A program made the position numbers and the translations under genes. Under the pieces are notes generated by a model, which saw only the letters and a list, made by a program, of their open reading frames with translations, searched no databases and had not been told where the DNA came from. A stretch of 64,000 bases of DNA from Cymbidium sinense (lineage: Eukaryota; Streptophyta; Magnoliopsida; Asparagales; Orchidaceae), in contig JAKCPB010000047.1 in the NCBI GenBank assembly GCA_021442155.1, forward strand, positions 310,001 to 374,000. The letters run 5' to 3'. This document shows, piece after piece, positions 13,640 through 25,397 of the stretch. Within the stretch, counting starts at the first letter, position 1, and each line of letters begins with the position of its first letter.

Positions 13640-14470
13640 TCATGTTGACCCATTTAGGTCAAAATGGGTCAACTTGGGTCAAGCTGACCAATAGGTCAAA
13701 TTGGGTCAAACCAAGGATTGGGTCAAGTTCATATGACAATTTGAAATGTTTTGGTGGCTTTGGTTTGATTCAATTTGATATATATTTGGTTTTTGCTCAT
13801 TTGACTTCATTTAGGTCAAATGGGTCAAGTTGACCTATTTGACCCATTTGACCTATTTGAGGTAGGTCAAGGTAGGTTTGGGTTTGGTTTGTCATATGGA
13901 GTGGATTAGTATCTTTGTTTCCAATCAATTTTGGTTAAGTTCCATTTTGGCTCAACATGACCCCTTTAGGTCATGTTGGGTCTAAGGTAAATTTGGCTAG
14001 TTGGCCAATTGAGGCTTTAGTCAAGTTCCACAAGTAATTTGGGATGGACTTGACCCATTGGATTCAATCAATTTGGCTTAGATCAAGTTTTGACATATTT
14101 TGACCCTTTAGGTCAAAATGGGGCAACTTGGGTCAAGTGTGTCATTTGGGCTAGGTTAGGCTCAAATGTTGGCTTGGTCAAGTTTAAACATAGGTCATGA
14201 GTGTACTTAGATCAGTGGTTTCAATCAATTTTGCATATGGTAGAATTTGGCTATGTAAGGCTTTATTTTGGGTTAAGTGTTGACTTGGTCAACCCTTAGA
14301 TTTGAGTTGGTTTGACCCAATTTGATCGATTGATCATCCCATGATGATTGTTGATCATGATGAGAGGGGTATATGAGTTTGGTTCAATCCAATTTGGTTA
14401 GGATCAAAAGTTGGCTCATAAGGGTACTTTAGGTCACTTTGGGTCAAGTGAGCCTAAGTTGGTCAAATCG
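13640..14470. repeat. GGTCAA/TTGACC-rich zone in LTR L2
   Basis: This is a dense irregular array of GGTCAA and its complement TTGACC, often as 'ttgggtcaa' or 'atgggtcaa'. About a dozen occur in 13,640-13,880 alone. The equivalent zones are 19,430-20,290 and, inverted, 26,220-26,850. TTGACC contains the WRKY W-box core TTGAC. Confidence 0.6.
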
Positions 14471-17400
14471 CTTAGTCAAAGCTTGATCTAAAGTTGGTTG
14501 ATCTTGTATATAGACTCATGATTGAAATATAAATCCATTTACAAGTGGTTTGAAGTCAAATGGGTTTTGATCCATTTGAAAAGTTCATATTCAAAGGAAG
14601 AATATGAAAGAGCTTTGGGTTTGATTTTTGATTTAGGTTTTGATTGAGTGATTGAAGTTTGGATTTAAATATGAGCTCATGATTGTAGGATTGATTGAAT
14701 CATGAGAGAAAATCAAGAGTTTGGCTTGATTTGAAAGTGATTTGGCTAAGTTCAAGATTTTGACTTGAAATGCTTAGATTAGATTTTGAATGGATTTGAG
14801 TTTGATTTTGGAATTGGTTTTGATTGTTTGAATTTATATTTCATTTATATATGTGAATATCAATGAGAATATAAATTGATCATGAGAAAATTTCAAGAAT
14901 TTGAAGTGGTTTAATCATGATTTAGGTTAAATCCATTAAAGAGAATTTAAAGGATTTAAGGAAAATTTTAAATTGAAATTTAATTTTTGAATTGGATTGG
15001 ATTGATTTATATTTATATTTCATTTATATATGTGAATATAAATGAGAATATAAATAAGTTTTTGAGAAAATCTCATGAGTTTGAATAGGTTTGATCATGA
15101 TTTAGGTTAAAGCCATTAAAGGGAATTTTAAGGATTTTAAATTTGGAATTTAATTTTTGGATTTGATTTGATTAATTTACATTTATATTTCATTTAGATA
15201 TGAGAATATAAATGAGAATATAAATAAGTTATGAGAATATATCAAAGGTTTGAATAGGTTTTGATCTTGACTTTGAATTTGTCCTTAAAGGAAGGATAAG
15301 GACTTAAGAAAAATTTGGACATAGGAATTTTTGGTGGATTTTGATCATGGGTTTCAATCAAGGAATTGATTTAAGTTTGGAGAGAATCAAATAGAAATGA
15401 TTTGAAGTTTGACTTGAAAGATGGAAGGTGAGGAAAGGTTTAAGCTAAGGGTAGGAAATTTTCCTAACACCCCTAAGGCATGACCTATTCTTATGGCTAA
15501 CTCTTCTAAGTCTTCTAGGGCTAGGTAGGAGTGTCCACCTAATCACTAGATGTGTATTAAGACTAAGGAACTGTTAAAGTCTAAGAGTCCTATGTCTAAG
15601 ATGCAGGGGTTGAGAGCTCATTCTAAACATGAGGTCAATAATATGATAATGATTAGACTAAGATCATCTTATCATCCAGTCTATGCACATATACCCTAAC
15701 ATCCAGACAAAAATATCACACCACAAAATAAAATCAAGCATCAAACCTTGCACTGCCCTAATATAGGACTAGAAATGGTGACTTAACCTGATGTGTGTGC
15801 CATTTAAGGCTTGTGTGGTATGTCTTAGCTAGGCTTTAAGGTTAGAGTTTTCTAATTGTGAAAGGGTTCAACTTAGAGGGTGGTTTCATTTAAGTGATTT
15901 AGTTGATTTTATTTATTGATTTGATTTTGTTTGAATGAACCTACACTTAATTACTAAGTGTTATAAAGAGAGAAAAAGAGAAGAGAACTTCTCTTTCCTC
16001 CCTACCTTAAGTAATTTCTAAGGTAGATTCATTAGCAAGTTTTCTTTAGTGAATGTTTTATTATGTGTTTTAATTAATCCAAAGTTTAAATTTTCTCTAA
16101 ATAAACCTATTCAAATAAGAAAGATATTTTAGGATTAATTAAAGTGAATTACTATCACAAAACACACAACACTTTATTTCTTTCCAACATGTGTATCATG
16201 CATATGAAATGATCCTATGCATATCTATACATGCAAATGCAAATATTTAGCACACCTTAATGATGAATGCTAAGGGATGTTGCTTAAAAAAATTTGGATG
16301 CTTCATGATGCATGATTTTGTTAAGTAGAAAAGAGAGGGATTCTTTTATCCATTAATCAAATGCACATTTACATGCATGTAAGACATAAGTGAGTACGAT
16401 GCTATTATTTTCTACACCAAGGGTATAAGGTATAAGACCTTCTTAGGGATACTTAAAGCCTTACAACCCCGGGATGTCCAGACTGATATACCACTTTTCT
16501 TAAATACATGTGTATGTATAAAAAGAAATGAATGAAAAAAGAGTCATGTAAAAGATTTTTATGTTTGATTTAGTTATGCAATTTACATGTGTAAATGTGA
16601 AGATCCTTCTTAAATTATAACATAGGAATGAATAGGAATAGATTCAAGCAAATGTTGTGTTCTTTTCAAATGAATTATACACTTTGAAAATCCTATTCAA
16701 AATTATGTTAAAAGAGAAGAGAAAGAAAAGTCACATAATGCACATCTTATGTTATACTCACATACAAGCTTATAAGTAATTATAAGTAGCATACCTTTCA
16801 TTTGTAATATTTGATTTATAGGTTTTTGAAAATAATTTAGGATTTAATAGTGATAATAGCCATTCATATTCTTACTTTAGCCAAAGCATGCAATTTGACA
16901 TAAATAATACATTTCATTTTAATTTGATTTTTCAAAAGGTATGAATGTATGATTTCATATGACATACAATATTTAGCATGCTAGGAAAGAAATAAAGTGA
17001 TGTAAGCATGTAACTTCATTCACCCTAATTAATTCCTAAAGACAATCCTATGGAATAAGATCATTTAAAGTGAATCAAAGTTATTTAAGGAAATTTTGTT
17101 TTAATTTTGAGTTTGATTTGATTTTAGGAAATGTGAAAAGCTTTGCTGGTCCTAACCCATCTCCCACATGTGTGTGTTTTTTAGCTTAATTTTTAGAGCC
17201 ATTAGATTGATTTTATGTTTTTCTTAGGTTAAGGTATAGATTAAGTTCATTAATTACCCCTTACCTACACCATCTTAACATAGTTAACCTAACAATTATG
17301 AGCCAACATATGATATGCAACCACATTGAATTTAAATCAGCAATGCACCCAAGAAAGAAAGGGGCCTAATACAATTGGCTCATAATTATTGATTAATTAA

Positions 17401-18089
17401 GCTAAAAGATTTTCATTATGTACTTTTATAACCCTTCCCACACATGTAGGTTGGATTTGATTTCCTTAAGCTTACCTTATGCTTTTGAACACCTAAGGAT
17501 CAACCCAAGAAAGGATTGATTAATTTTAGATTGATTTTAAAAATTTGTTTAAGCTAATTAAGAAGATTATTAGTGGATTAACCCTTAATTAGGTTTGGAT
17601 TAAGGAAGGAACGGGGTTTAGGTAATAACTTAAGGAAAATACCCCAAACCCATTCCATAAATCTCCTCTTTAGTTAAACAATGTTTAATTATCTAAATTA
17701 AATGATTTAACCACCGTTAACATGCTTAATTACCCTTAATTACATTAAGAGAGTGATTAAGAATTCATTAATTGATTTCCCTAATTAACACATTAATAAA
17801 TTCAAAGAAAATTAGGAGAGGCAGAGGTCATCCCATTAAATATACTTGAGAAGTTTAGAATTAATTGATAAAATGATTAGGGAGTAATTAGGGTTATTAA
17901 TATTTTAAATAATACCTAATTAAGGAAAATTCACTATTTAAAATTAATTGAAAATAATTATATATTATTCCACACTGAATTATCTTTGAAATGAAGTTGA
18001 GTTTGCATTTTTATGATTTTTCTACATTTAATTATGTATTTTTACAATGATTAATAGGCCATTAAATTCCCTAATTAGATAACTAATCC

Positions 18090-18200
18090 CATCGATGCCA
18101 TGGACCGCTAACGTGGTGCGCGCTTTTCACGTGGCATAGCGGGATTGGTTATTTAAGTAGTCAAATCCATGTCGCGTCAGCCGACGGCGCTACATGTTTT
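18090..18200. promoter_or_regulatory. GC-rich island with CACGTG, in LTR L1
   Basis: The stretch contains 'cgcgcttttcacgtggca' and 'catgtcgcgtcagccgac', matching the islands in copies L0 and L2. The G-box is conserved although the flanking bases differ. Confidence 0.35.
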
Positions 18201-18962
18201 CTTCTTGGACCGTCCAATCAAAGATCAGACGGACAGGATAAAACTCGTGGATCTAAAGGGATAAAATCACTGGATCTAATTGGATTAATCAGGATCGTCC
18301 ATCCAAAACATGCGGGATGGACAGTCCATGATTCATCCCTTCCCTTGCTTGCAGGAGACGGAGATCGTCCATGCTCTATGGCTTGATCCGAGCTTACTTG
18401 AGCTCGGATTGAGCTAGGATTGAACACACCATTTAAGAGCAAAGAGAAAGACATCCAACGGTGAAATTCTATTGGGATTACAGTTCCCTTCACAAAGGAC
18501 CAAAGAATTCTATACTTAAGCTCAGTTTTGAAGCATACCTCACGAGAGGCTATCATCGGTGCTCCCAAACATTGAGGTAGCTTCGTCTAGTGGAGAAGAA
18601 GCCCTGTTGAAGGTTTGAAGGCTTAAGATAGAGTGGATCTTCCAATTGGACAAAGCTCCCTTCAATGGCTTGGGGCTTTTGTCTAACTCCTTCTTCCCAT
18701 GGCTTGGTTGCTTAGGATTTGCTTGGGATTTGCTTTGGATGAGCTCAACTTGATGCCTTGATGGTGCTTGCAAGAGGAATCAGACTTCTATGGAGAATTG
18801 AGTAAGTTGGCACTCTCTCTCACCTCCCCTATTTTTGGTTTAAGGAAAATCAAGATTGGAGAATTCAATTGAGCTTAGGAATGCTTGGGAGATCATGAAA
18901 ATGCTTCCTCTGGGTTCCTAGGGTTCGATCGATTGCAAGTCTGCTGAATTGGAATGCAATTA

Positions 18963-18981
18963 GGGGGAGTATATCTCCCCC
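18963..18981. promoter_or_regulatory. Palindrome GGGGGAG-TATAT-CTCCCCC in LTR L1
   Basis: An identical copy of the palindrome at 13,163-13,181, in the corresponding place. The inverted copy L4 keeps only a broken form around 26,888-26,935. Confidence 0.45.
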
Positions 18982-19429
18982 TACTTGGATCGGACGATCG
19001 TGAGCTCCATTGCCATTTTGATCAAATTGATCTCATTGAATGGGTTTGTTAGGTTGTTAGGAGCTTCACATGGTTTGGTTTTGGCAAGAGAGTGTAGTGG
19101 AGGAGTTTCCCATGTGTTAAATGAGAGTATGGAGTGATTCCATGTGCTCATTTTCATTGGGTGGTTGGTTTTGGCTTTGGGATAGGTTTGGCTGACCCAA
19201 ACCCATTGGGTCATGTGCACCACATCCCTTGGTGTCCAAATGGACCACTAAGAGGATGCCAAGTGGCCATGAAAAAGATTTGATCAAATTCCAAGTGGAA
19301 TTGGCCATAGGTTACCCTTTGACCTAAGGGTAAAATGGTCATTTGGATTCAATTTTGATTTAGCCAGATTTGGAATAATTGAGAAATGGGTTGTGATAAT
19401 TTTCCATGAATTTGGTATTGATTTGATGT

Positions 19430-20290
19430 CATTTGGCTCATGTTGACCAATTTTGGTCAAAATGGGTCAACTTGGGTCAAGTTGACAAATTGGTCAAATT
19501 GGGTCAAACCAAGAGTTGGGTCAAGTTCATATGACCATTTGGAGTGGTTTGGTATCATTGGTTTGGTTCAGTTTGATTTGTATTTAGTTTTGGTTCATTT
19601 GAGTTCACTTAGGTCAAATGGTTCAAGTTGACCAATTTGACCCATTTGACCCAATTAGGTTAGGTCATGGGTTGGTTTAGGTTTGGTTGGTCATTCAAAA
19701 TGTTTTGCATGCTTTGGTTTCAATAAATTTTGGTTTGATTTGATTTTGGCTTGATGTGACCTTTTAGGCCAAGTTGGGTTCATGGTCAATTGGGCTAGGT
19801 TGGGTCTAGTTGGCTAATTGAGGCTTTGGTCAAGTTCAACAAGTGATTTAGAATGAATTTGACCCATTGGTTACAATCAATTTGGCTTAGATCAAGATTT
19901 GACATATTTTGACTTTTTAGGTCAACTTGGCTCAACTTGGGTCAAGTGGCCAATTGGGCTAGGTTTGGCTCAAATGATGACTTAGTCAAGTTCAAACTTT
20001 GATTTAGAATGGGTCTAGATCAATGGTTTCTATCAATTTGGCCTATGGTGGATTTTGGCTAGTTTAGGTTTCATGTGGGTCAAATGTTGACTTGGTCAAA
20101 GGTTAGGTTTGACTTAGTTTGACCCAATTTGAGTGATTGATCATCTTATGATGATTGTTGCTCACAATGTGAGATTTAGATGGGCTTAGTTCAATCCAAA
20201 GTGGGTAGGATTAGAATTTGGCTCAAAAAGGTACTTTAGGTCACTTTGTGTCAAGTGAGCCTAAATGGGTCAATTGACTTGATCAAGGCT
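19430..20290. repeat. GGTCAA/TTGACC-rich zone in LTR L1
   Basis: The same irregular array as at 13,640-14,470, including 'aaaatgggtcaacttggg'. It shows how similar the two tandem LTR copies remain. Confidence 0.6.
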
Positions 20291-21144
20291 TGATTCAAGT
20301 TTGGATGAACTTAGATATAGACTTATGATTGAAATATAAATCCATTTGCAAGTGATTTGGAGTCAAATGGGTTTTGATTCATTTGATAATTTCAAGTTCA
20401 AAGGGTGAACATGAGTTTGATTTGGGTATGAGTTTTGAATTTAGTTTTGGTTTGATGATTGAAGTTTATATTTATATTTGGTTTCATGATTGAAGGATTG
20501 ATTGAATCATGAAGAAAATCCAAGGGTTTAGATTTATTTGAGTTTTATTTGGCTAAGTTCAAGAATTTGACTTGAAAGGGTATATGTTCGATTTAGGTTG
20601 GGTTATGGTTTGAGTTTTGAATTTAGTTTTGGTTATTTGAATTTATATTTCATTTATATTTGTGAATATAAATGAGAATATGAATGGGTTATGAGAAAAT
20701 CTCTTGAGTTTGAAGTGATTTGAATTTGATTTGAGCTAAGTCCATAAGATGAAATTAAAGGCTTAAGAAAGATTTTAGATTTGGACTTGAGATTTCATTC
20801 ATTTAGAATTGATTCATGATTTGAGAAAATCAATTGAAATTGATTTAAGGTTTGATAAAATCAATTAAGTTGGAATTTATTTGAGATTTGATTTGGAGTT
20901 TGACTTGAAGGAAGGAAGTAAGGATTTGGTTCAAGCTATAGGGCATACAAGTTTTTCAAGCACCCTCAAGGCATGACCTATTCCTATGGCTAACTCTTCT
21001 AAGTCTCTAAGGTTACGTTGAATGTTCACCTAATCACTAAAAGTGTCTTAAGACTATGGAACTCCTAGTGTTTAAGAAGTGCCCTATGTCTAAGATGGAG
21101 AAGTTGAGAGCTCATTCTAAAAATGAGGTCAACAAAGGGTGCCC

Positions 21145-21184
21145 AATAGGTGTGGTGTGACTGACAAGGTACACCACACATATT
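21145..21184. repeat. Terminal hairpin of LTR L1
   Basis: The arms AATAGGTGTGGTGT and ACACCACACATATT are separated by 12 bases. They pair at nearly every position. This is the inverted counterpart of the perfect hairpin at 25,358-25,397, and it marks the 5' end of the LTR on the - strand. Confidence 0.7.
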
Positions 21185-21188
21185 GGTG

Positions 21189-21689
21189 TTGACAGAGATG
21201 ATCAACAACACTGAATGATCACAAGCACTAACAAAAATGATCAACTCCTAACCTAAGGTGTAGAAGGAATCAAGAGCTTAGTGCAAAGTGACTCTACTCA
21301 TGTCAACAACATAAGAGAGTGAAGGAGGAATCCACTTGGGATTAAGTATGTGAACCTTCCACTTGGGAAGCAGGTTCAAGTCATCCACTGGGGGATGAGA
21401 GGTTTGATTTAATTTGAGTCTCACTAGGGAGAAACTGATTTGATTTGTTGATTTAGGATTTAGTGCTCCATTAGGAATGAAAAAGTGAACTCTCCACTAG
21501 GGGAGCAAGTTCAAGTCATCCTCTAGGGAGAAGAGGTTGTGAAATCTGCTAGGGGATTAGAATTCGAGATCCGCTGGGGGAACTAGAAAGATTTGAATCT
21601 CACTGAGGAGAAGCTGATTGATTCATTTGATTTGATTATTTTGATTATGTTATTGAGATAAACACAAAGCCCATTGGATCATGACTAAG
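21189..21689 (-). mobile_element. 3' internal region of the - strand element
   Basis: This non-coding DNA just outside the LTR 5' end carries repeated short phrases such as 'ccacttgggaagcagg', 'ccactaggggagcaag' and 'ccgctgggggaac'. Inverted versions of these phrases fill 24,840-25,200, upstream of the other LTR start. It is therefore read as the 3' untranslated part of a - strand element whose body is lost. Confidence 0.5.
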
Positions 21690-22406
21690 GTACACTCCGG
21701 TTTATGCAAAGCACAATAATCTGGTCCGAAGATGAAAGCCAAGATAATGGTATTGCATTCAAGAGCACTAAAATCAATAGCTTCTCCCGGAGACAAAACA
21801 TAGATTGGTGGTACTCTACCATCTACTATCCAAGGGCAAATGTGTTAGTAGAAGCCTTCAATAAAACTCTCATTCAAATACTGAAGAAGATAGTAGATGA
21901 CAACAAATGATGATGGCATGAATAGTTAGTTGAAGCCTTATGGGCCTACCGCATCACATACAGAACTCCAACTCAATCTACCCCTTTATCCTTAGTGTAT
22001 GGGTTGGAAGCCATTCTATCATTAGAAGTCAAACTCCCATCACTAAGGATAACTGTGGGTAGTAAAATCATAACGGAGCAGAACACCAAATTATGGTTGG
22101 AAGAGCTCGAAGGTTTGGAGGAGACGCGCATGCCAAAATCTCGAGTTATACAAAGCCAAGATGATTCAAGCTCATAACAAATTGGTCCTTCCTAGAGTGT
22201 TTCAAGTAGGAGAGCTTGTTTTAGTTCTAAGGAGGCAAATTATTGCCCGTCGAAAAATAGGAGGCAAGTTTGAACCCACTTGGGAAGGCCCTTATGCCAT
22301 AGAGAAGGCCTACCAAGGAGGGTCTTACCAACTCATAAATTATAAGGGAGAGCGTCCAATGCTTCCAATCAATGGGATCTAGTTAAATAAATATTATCCA
22401 TAAATC
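21690..22406 (+). pseudogene. Ty3/gypsy integrase, C-terminal part, broken
   Basis: The translated pieces match the integrase of Tat-like Ty3/gypsy retrotransposons. In order they are a degenerate catalytic-core segment with 'DNGIAFKSTKIN', 'YYPRANVLVEAFNKTL', 'EALWAYRITYRTPTQSTP', 'LSLVYGLEA', then the C-terminal 'FQVGELVLVLRR', 'GGKFEPTWEGPYAIEKAY' and 'MLPINGI'. The gene is dead. Stops follow 'DDNK' (21,908-21,927), a frameshift falls near 22,125-22,160, and a stop interrupts the last motif near 22,380. The N-terminal zinc finger, reverse transcriptase and gag are absent; they were lost at the junction near 21,690. Integrase inserts the element's cDNA into host DNA. Confidence 0.9.
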
Positions 22407-22849
22407 TTATTTGAAAATAATTATCAATAAAACTTCTTTTCATCTTAAATTTCATTTCTTCTGTGCTAGAAATATCTTTTGATTGCCAATCTGCCATGAT
22501 GTATTTAGGGTAGGTATAAGAGAACCTAAGAGGCATCCTATCCCTCCACAACACAAACACAAACTACACATGATCCTCCAGTGCTATTAGGATAAGTGTA
22601 AGAGAACCTAAGAGGCATCCTATTTTGACTAGTACAACTAAGTTAGGTGTAAGAGAACCCAAGCGACATCCTTCCTTGGTGGAGTCACAATTTCCCCTGC
22701 GGCACCATTTCATCCATTCATCGATGTGTCTAGGGTAGGTGTAAGAGAACCCAAGCGGCATCCTATTCCTAACATAAATAAACATATGTCTTTTGTCTCG
22801 GGTTATTTTGAAGTGGGAGCAAGCCCCCTGTGGCACTCACTCATTAGCC
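22407..22849 (+). repeat. Short direct repeats in element 3' untranslated region
   Basis: After the integrase, the phrase 'aagagaacctaagaggcat' or the variant 'aagagaacccaagcggcat' recurs four times, near 22,518, 22,598, 22,650 and 22,742. Each follows 'taggtgta' or a close variant. No protein was recognised on either strand; apparent - strand frames are made of the repeat. Confidence 0.6.
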
Positions 22850-24835
22850 GCTCTAGGTTAGGTTGACATGCTACCTTGCTAGTGTGTCACCCCAGTGTTC
22901 ACTTGTCTGGTATATGTGAGTCCCCACACTTTCTACCTGACTTGACCATTACAAAATGATGAGCACCTTGTCAGTTTGGTAGGCCTTACTACTAGCCAGT
23001 AAGCTACCCTATGTTTACTTTGTTAAAGAGGATGTAAGCCTACACGCTTTCTTCTTGGACTAGTCAATATGCATTGAATAGGTTGAGTATATTTGAGGTT
23101 TAGGATAAGTCCCCCAGCGGCTCCTTTCCTCCTGACTACTTTAAGCTTGGGTCTAGTCCTTACACAAGACTCCTCATTTATTAATCGCCCTAGGTCGGAT
23201 GGCCCCTGTCGATCCAAAGATAAACTATCCCGATGATCAGTTTCGCTTTAGAGAGATGTAAGCCTACACACCTTCTTTCTAAACTGATTATCACAAATCG
23301 ATGGGAACCTTAGGTTGATTGGTTATCACCATGCTAATGGTGACCCACCCAGTGGATACACCACTCTTGGCATATGTGAGTCCCTGAGTTTTCTCTTTGA
23401 GTTGGCCACCGAATACCTATTTGATATATGACTAGCCATGTCATCTTCTCCAGGGTGTTGGATTAAGCCTTTAGCAGCCCCATCCCTTGCAGGCATTCTG
23501 TTTGGATCACATCCTTTGCAACCCCATTTAGACACTACTCGGGTTACTTTTGGATTGGCCAGTCTCCCTTTCCTAGTAGCCACCCCAATGGTTGGAGAAT
23601 TTATTCAGCGGATGCATAGATTCTCCCTTGGTTCAGTAAATTTAAGATAGGTCTAGGCTGATATAAGCCCCTTCTTAGTTTGATCTCTCGCAAACCAACA
23701 AGGTCCACGTTAAAATAAACTAAATAAACAAAATTAATTCGCTTATGAATTAGGAATTCAAGCCCCCAGTGGCCCCTTTCCCAAACAAGCATCCTATCTT
23801 TAGGGCAGTGTCAGCAAAAATCCCTATAGGAATTGCCTAACTACTTTGAGTTGAGATAAGTCCCCGGGTTGGCACTCTCTCAGTAGTCGCCCTTAGGTTG
23901 GGTTCAACTTGTTGTGCCACCAACGAGTTATCCCGGCGGTCATCTTTGCTTTGAAAGATATAAGTCTATTACGCATTCTTTCCAGCATGACCATTGCAAA
24001 CTGAAAGGCACCCCTTAAGTTGGTTAGCTCTACCTAACAGTTGGTAGACTATCCCTTTGGATTTGTAAACCTAAGATAGGTCTAGGCTAATATTAGCTCC
24101 TTCTTAGTAGATCTATCACACACCGATAGGGTCCATCTAAAACTAAATTAATTTTGACTATTCTTGAGTCGATATGAGTCCACAGTGACATTCACTCAAA
24201 TAGTCACCCTAAGTCAGGATTGATCTGTTGCGCCATTAACAGATCACCCCTACGGCTGATCCCTACTTTGGAAGATGTAATTCTGCTACACTTTCTTTCT
24301 AGTATAGTCATTGCACATCAAAAGGCAACCCTTATGCCGGATAGTCCTACCTTGTGGCTGGTAGACTCCCCCTTTGGACTTGTAAATCTGAGACAGGTCA
24401 AGGCTGACATAGCTCCTTCTCAGTGGGTCCATCGCATGCCAACAGGGTCCACAATAACACACACAAAATTAAATTAAATTAAATCAAATCAAATCAAATC
24501 AATATAAATCAAATTAATCATCAGGACTACTCTCGAGTTGACGTAAGATCCCTAACTGCACTCACTTAGTAGTCACTTTAGGTAGGGTCCGATTTATTGC
24601 ACCATCGATAAATCACCCCAACAACTGATCCCTACTTTGGAAGATGTAAGTCTGTTATGCCTTCTTCCTAGTACAGTCATTACACACCGAAAGGCAACCC
24701 CTTAAGTTGGATAGTCCTACCTTATGGTAGGTAGACTATCACTTTGGACTTATAAATCTAAGATAGTCCAAGGCCCCCATGGCTCCTTCTTAGTGTGGTC
24801 CATCGCACACCGACAGGGTTCATAATAAAATAAAT
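22850..24835 (+). repeat. Tandem repeats of about 320-370 bp
   Basis: Successive diverged copies share the landmarks 'ctttggaagatgtaa', 'gaaaggcaacccctta', 'ggtagactatc' and 'cacaccgacaggg'. Clear copies begin near 23,935, 24,250 and 24,620, with more degenerate ones from about 22,860 and 23,230. Long tandem repeats in the untranslated region after the integrase are known from Tat/Ogre-type elements. I recognise no gene here. Confidence 0.6.
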
Positions 24836-25357
24836 TTAAAACCACCTCCCAAGTGGAGTCAAATTAAACATATCAAAAAAACCAAATTTCTCCACAGTAA
24901 GGCGCAAATCAACTTAACCTCCCTAGTGGAGCTTAGATCTAAATCAAATAAATTTAACCAAGTGCACATCCCCAGCGGATATGCGCTCAATCTAGAACCC
25001 TTCTCCCTAGTGGAGCCATAATAAATTAAATCAACCTCCCTAGTGGAGTCTAATCAAACAAATCAAAGAAATCTAATAAAATTCTCATCCCCAGCAGATA
25101 CACACTCAAACTAATTATATTCACAATCAAACTCAAATTCTTATCCCTCAGCAGTTAACATGAGCCTGTTTCCCAAGTGGAAGGTTCATGTACTCAACCC
25201 CGAGCAGATTCCTTCTGGCTCTTTTATGCCCTTGGCATAAAGAGAGCTGCATTGCACTACGATCGTGATTCTATCTACCTTTCAGGTCTAGGTATTGATC
25301 ACTTTTGTTGTTTGTTGCAATATTCTGGATGTTTTTTTGACCGTTTCGGTCAACGCT
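24836..25357 (+). mobile_element. Last 3' internal segment before the LTR
   Basis: Short phrases such as 'cctccctagtggag' and 'catccccagcgga' are repeated at 24,840-25,190. Then come about 150 bp of unique sequence and the hairpin at 25,337. It is the inverted equivalent of 21,189-21,689. No clear polypurine tract precedes the LTR start. Confidence 0.5.
25337..25353. repeat. Hairpin TTGACCG-TTT-CGGTCAA upstream of LTR L4
   Basis: A perfect 7-bp inverted repeat with a TTT loop lies a few bases before the LTR terminal hairpin. At the matching place beside copy L1 (about 21,187-21,203) only the outer TTGA/TCAA pairs are recognisable. Its role is unknown. Confidence 0.6.
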
Positions 25358-25397
25358 AATATGTGTGGTGTGCCTTATCAGTTACACCACACATATT
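25358..25397. repeat. Perfect 14-bp terminal hairpin of LTR L4
   Basis: AATATGTGTGGTGT and ACACCACACATATT are perfect reverse complements around a 12-base loop. The LTR probably begins with the TG inside the left arm. The same structure marks copy L1. Confidence 0.75.

Larger units (their letters stand above)
8440..15640 (-). mobile_element. Nearly full-length giant LTR, antisense (copy L2)
   Basis: This is the longest copy of the family. Read on the - strand it starts near 15,640 (about 50 bases short of the terminal hairpin seen in copy L1) and ends near 8,440. Compared with L3 it lacks about 450 bp near 9,640. It contains the GGTCAA-rich zone (13,640-14,470), a TATAT palindrome (13,163-13,181) and a GC-rich island (12,300-12,430). 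Its tail directly abuts copy L1 at about 15,645. No coding gene was recognised. Confidence 0.6.
15650..21188 (-). mobile_element. Giant LTR, antisense, with 5' terminus (copy L1)
   Basis: This is a direct repeat of 9,860-15,640, with shared 'acataccctaac'-type starts and the 'gagctcattcta' tail. On the - strand it begins at a terminal hairpin (21,145-21,184) and is cut off at about 15,650, where it joins copy L2. It lacks the part equivalent to 8,440-9,850. Two overlapping 63-84 codon frames at equivalent places in L2 and L1 (13,579 and 19,440) read similarly only because the DNA is repeated; they are not convincing genes. Confidence 0.6.

Noticed and set aside
13579..13833. 84-codon frame resembling the 63-codon frame at 19,440-19,631
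   Set aside because: The likeness follows from the two places being copies of one LTR, and the frame is made of GGTCAA repeats; no known domain.
24220..24477. 85-codon + strand frame in the repeat zone
   Set aside because: It spans tandem repeat units and is not open in the neighbouring units.
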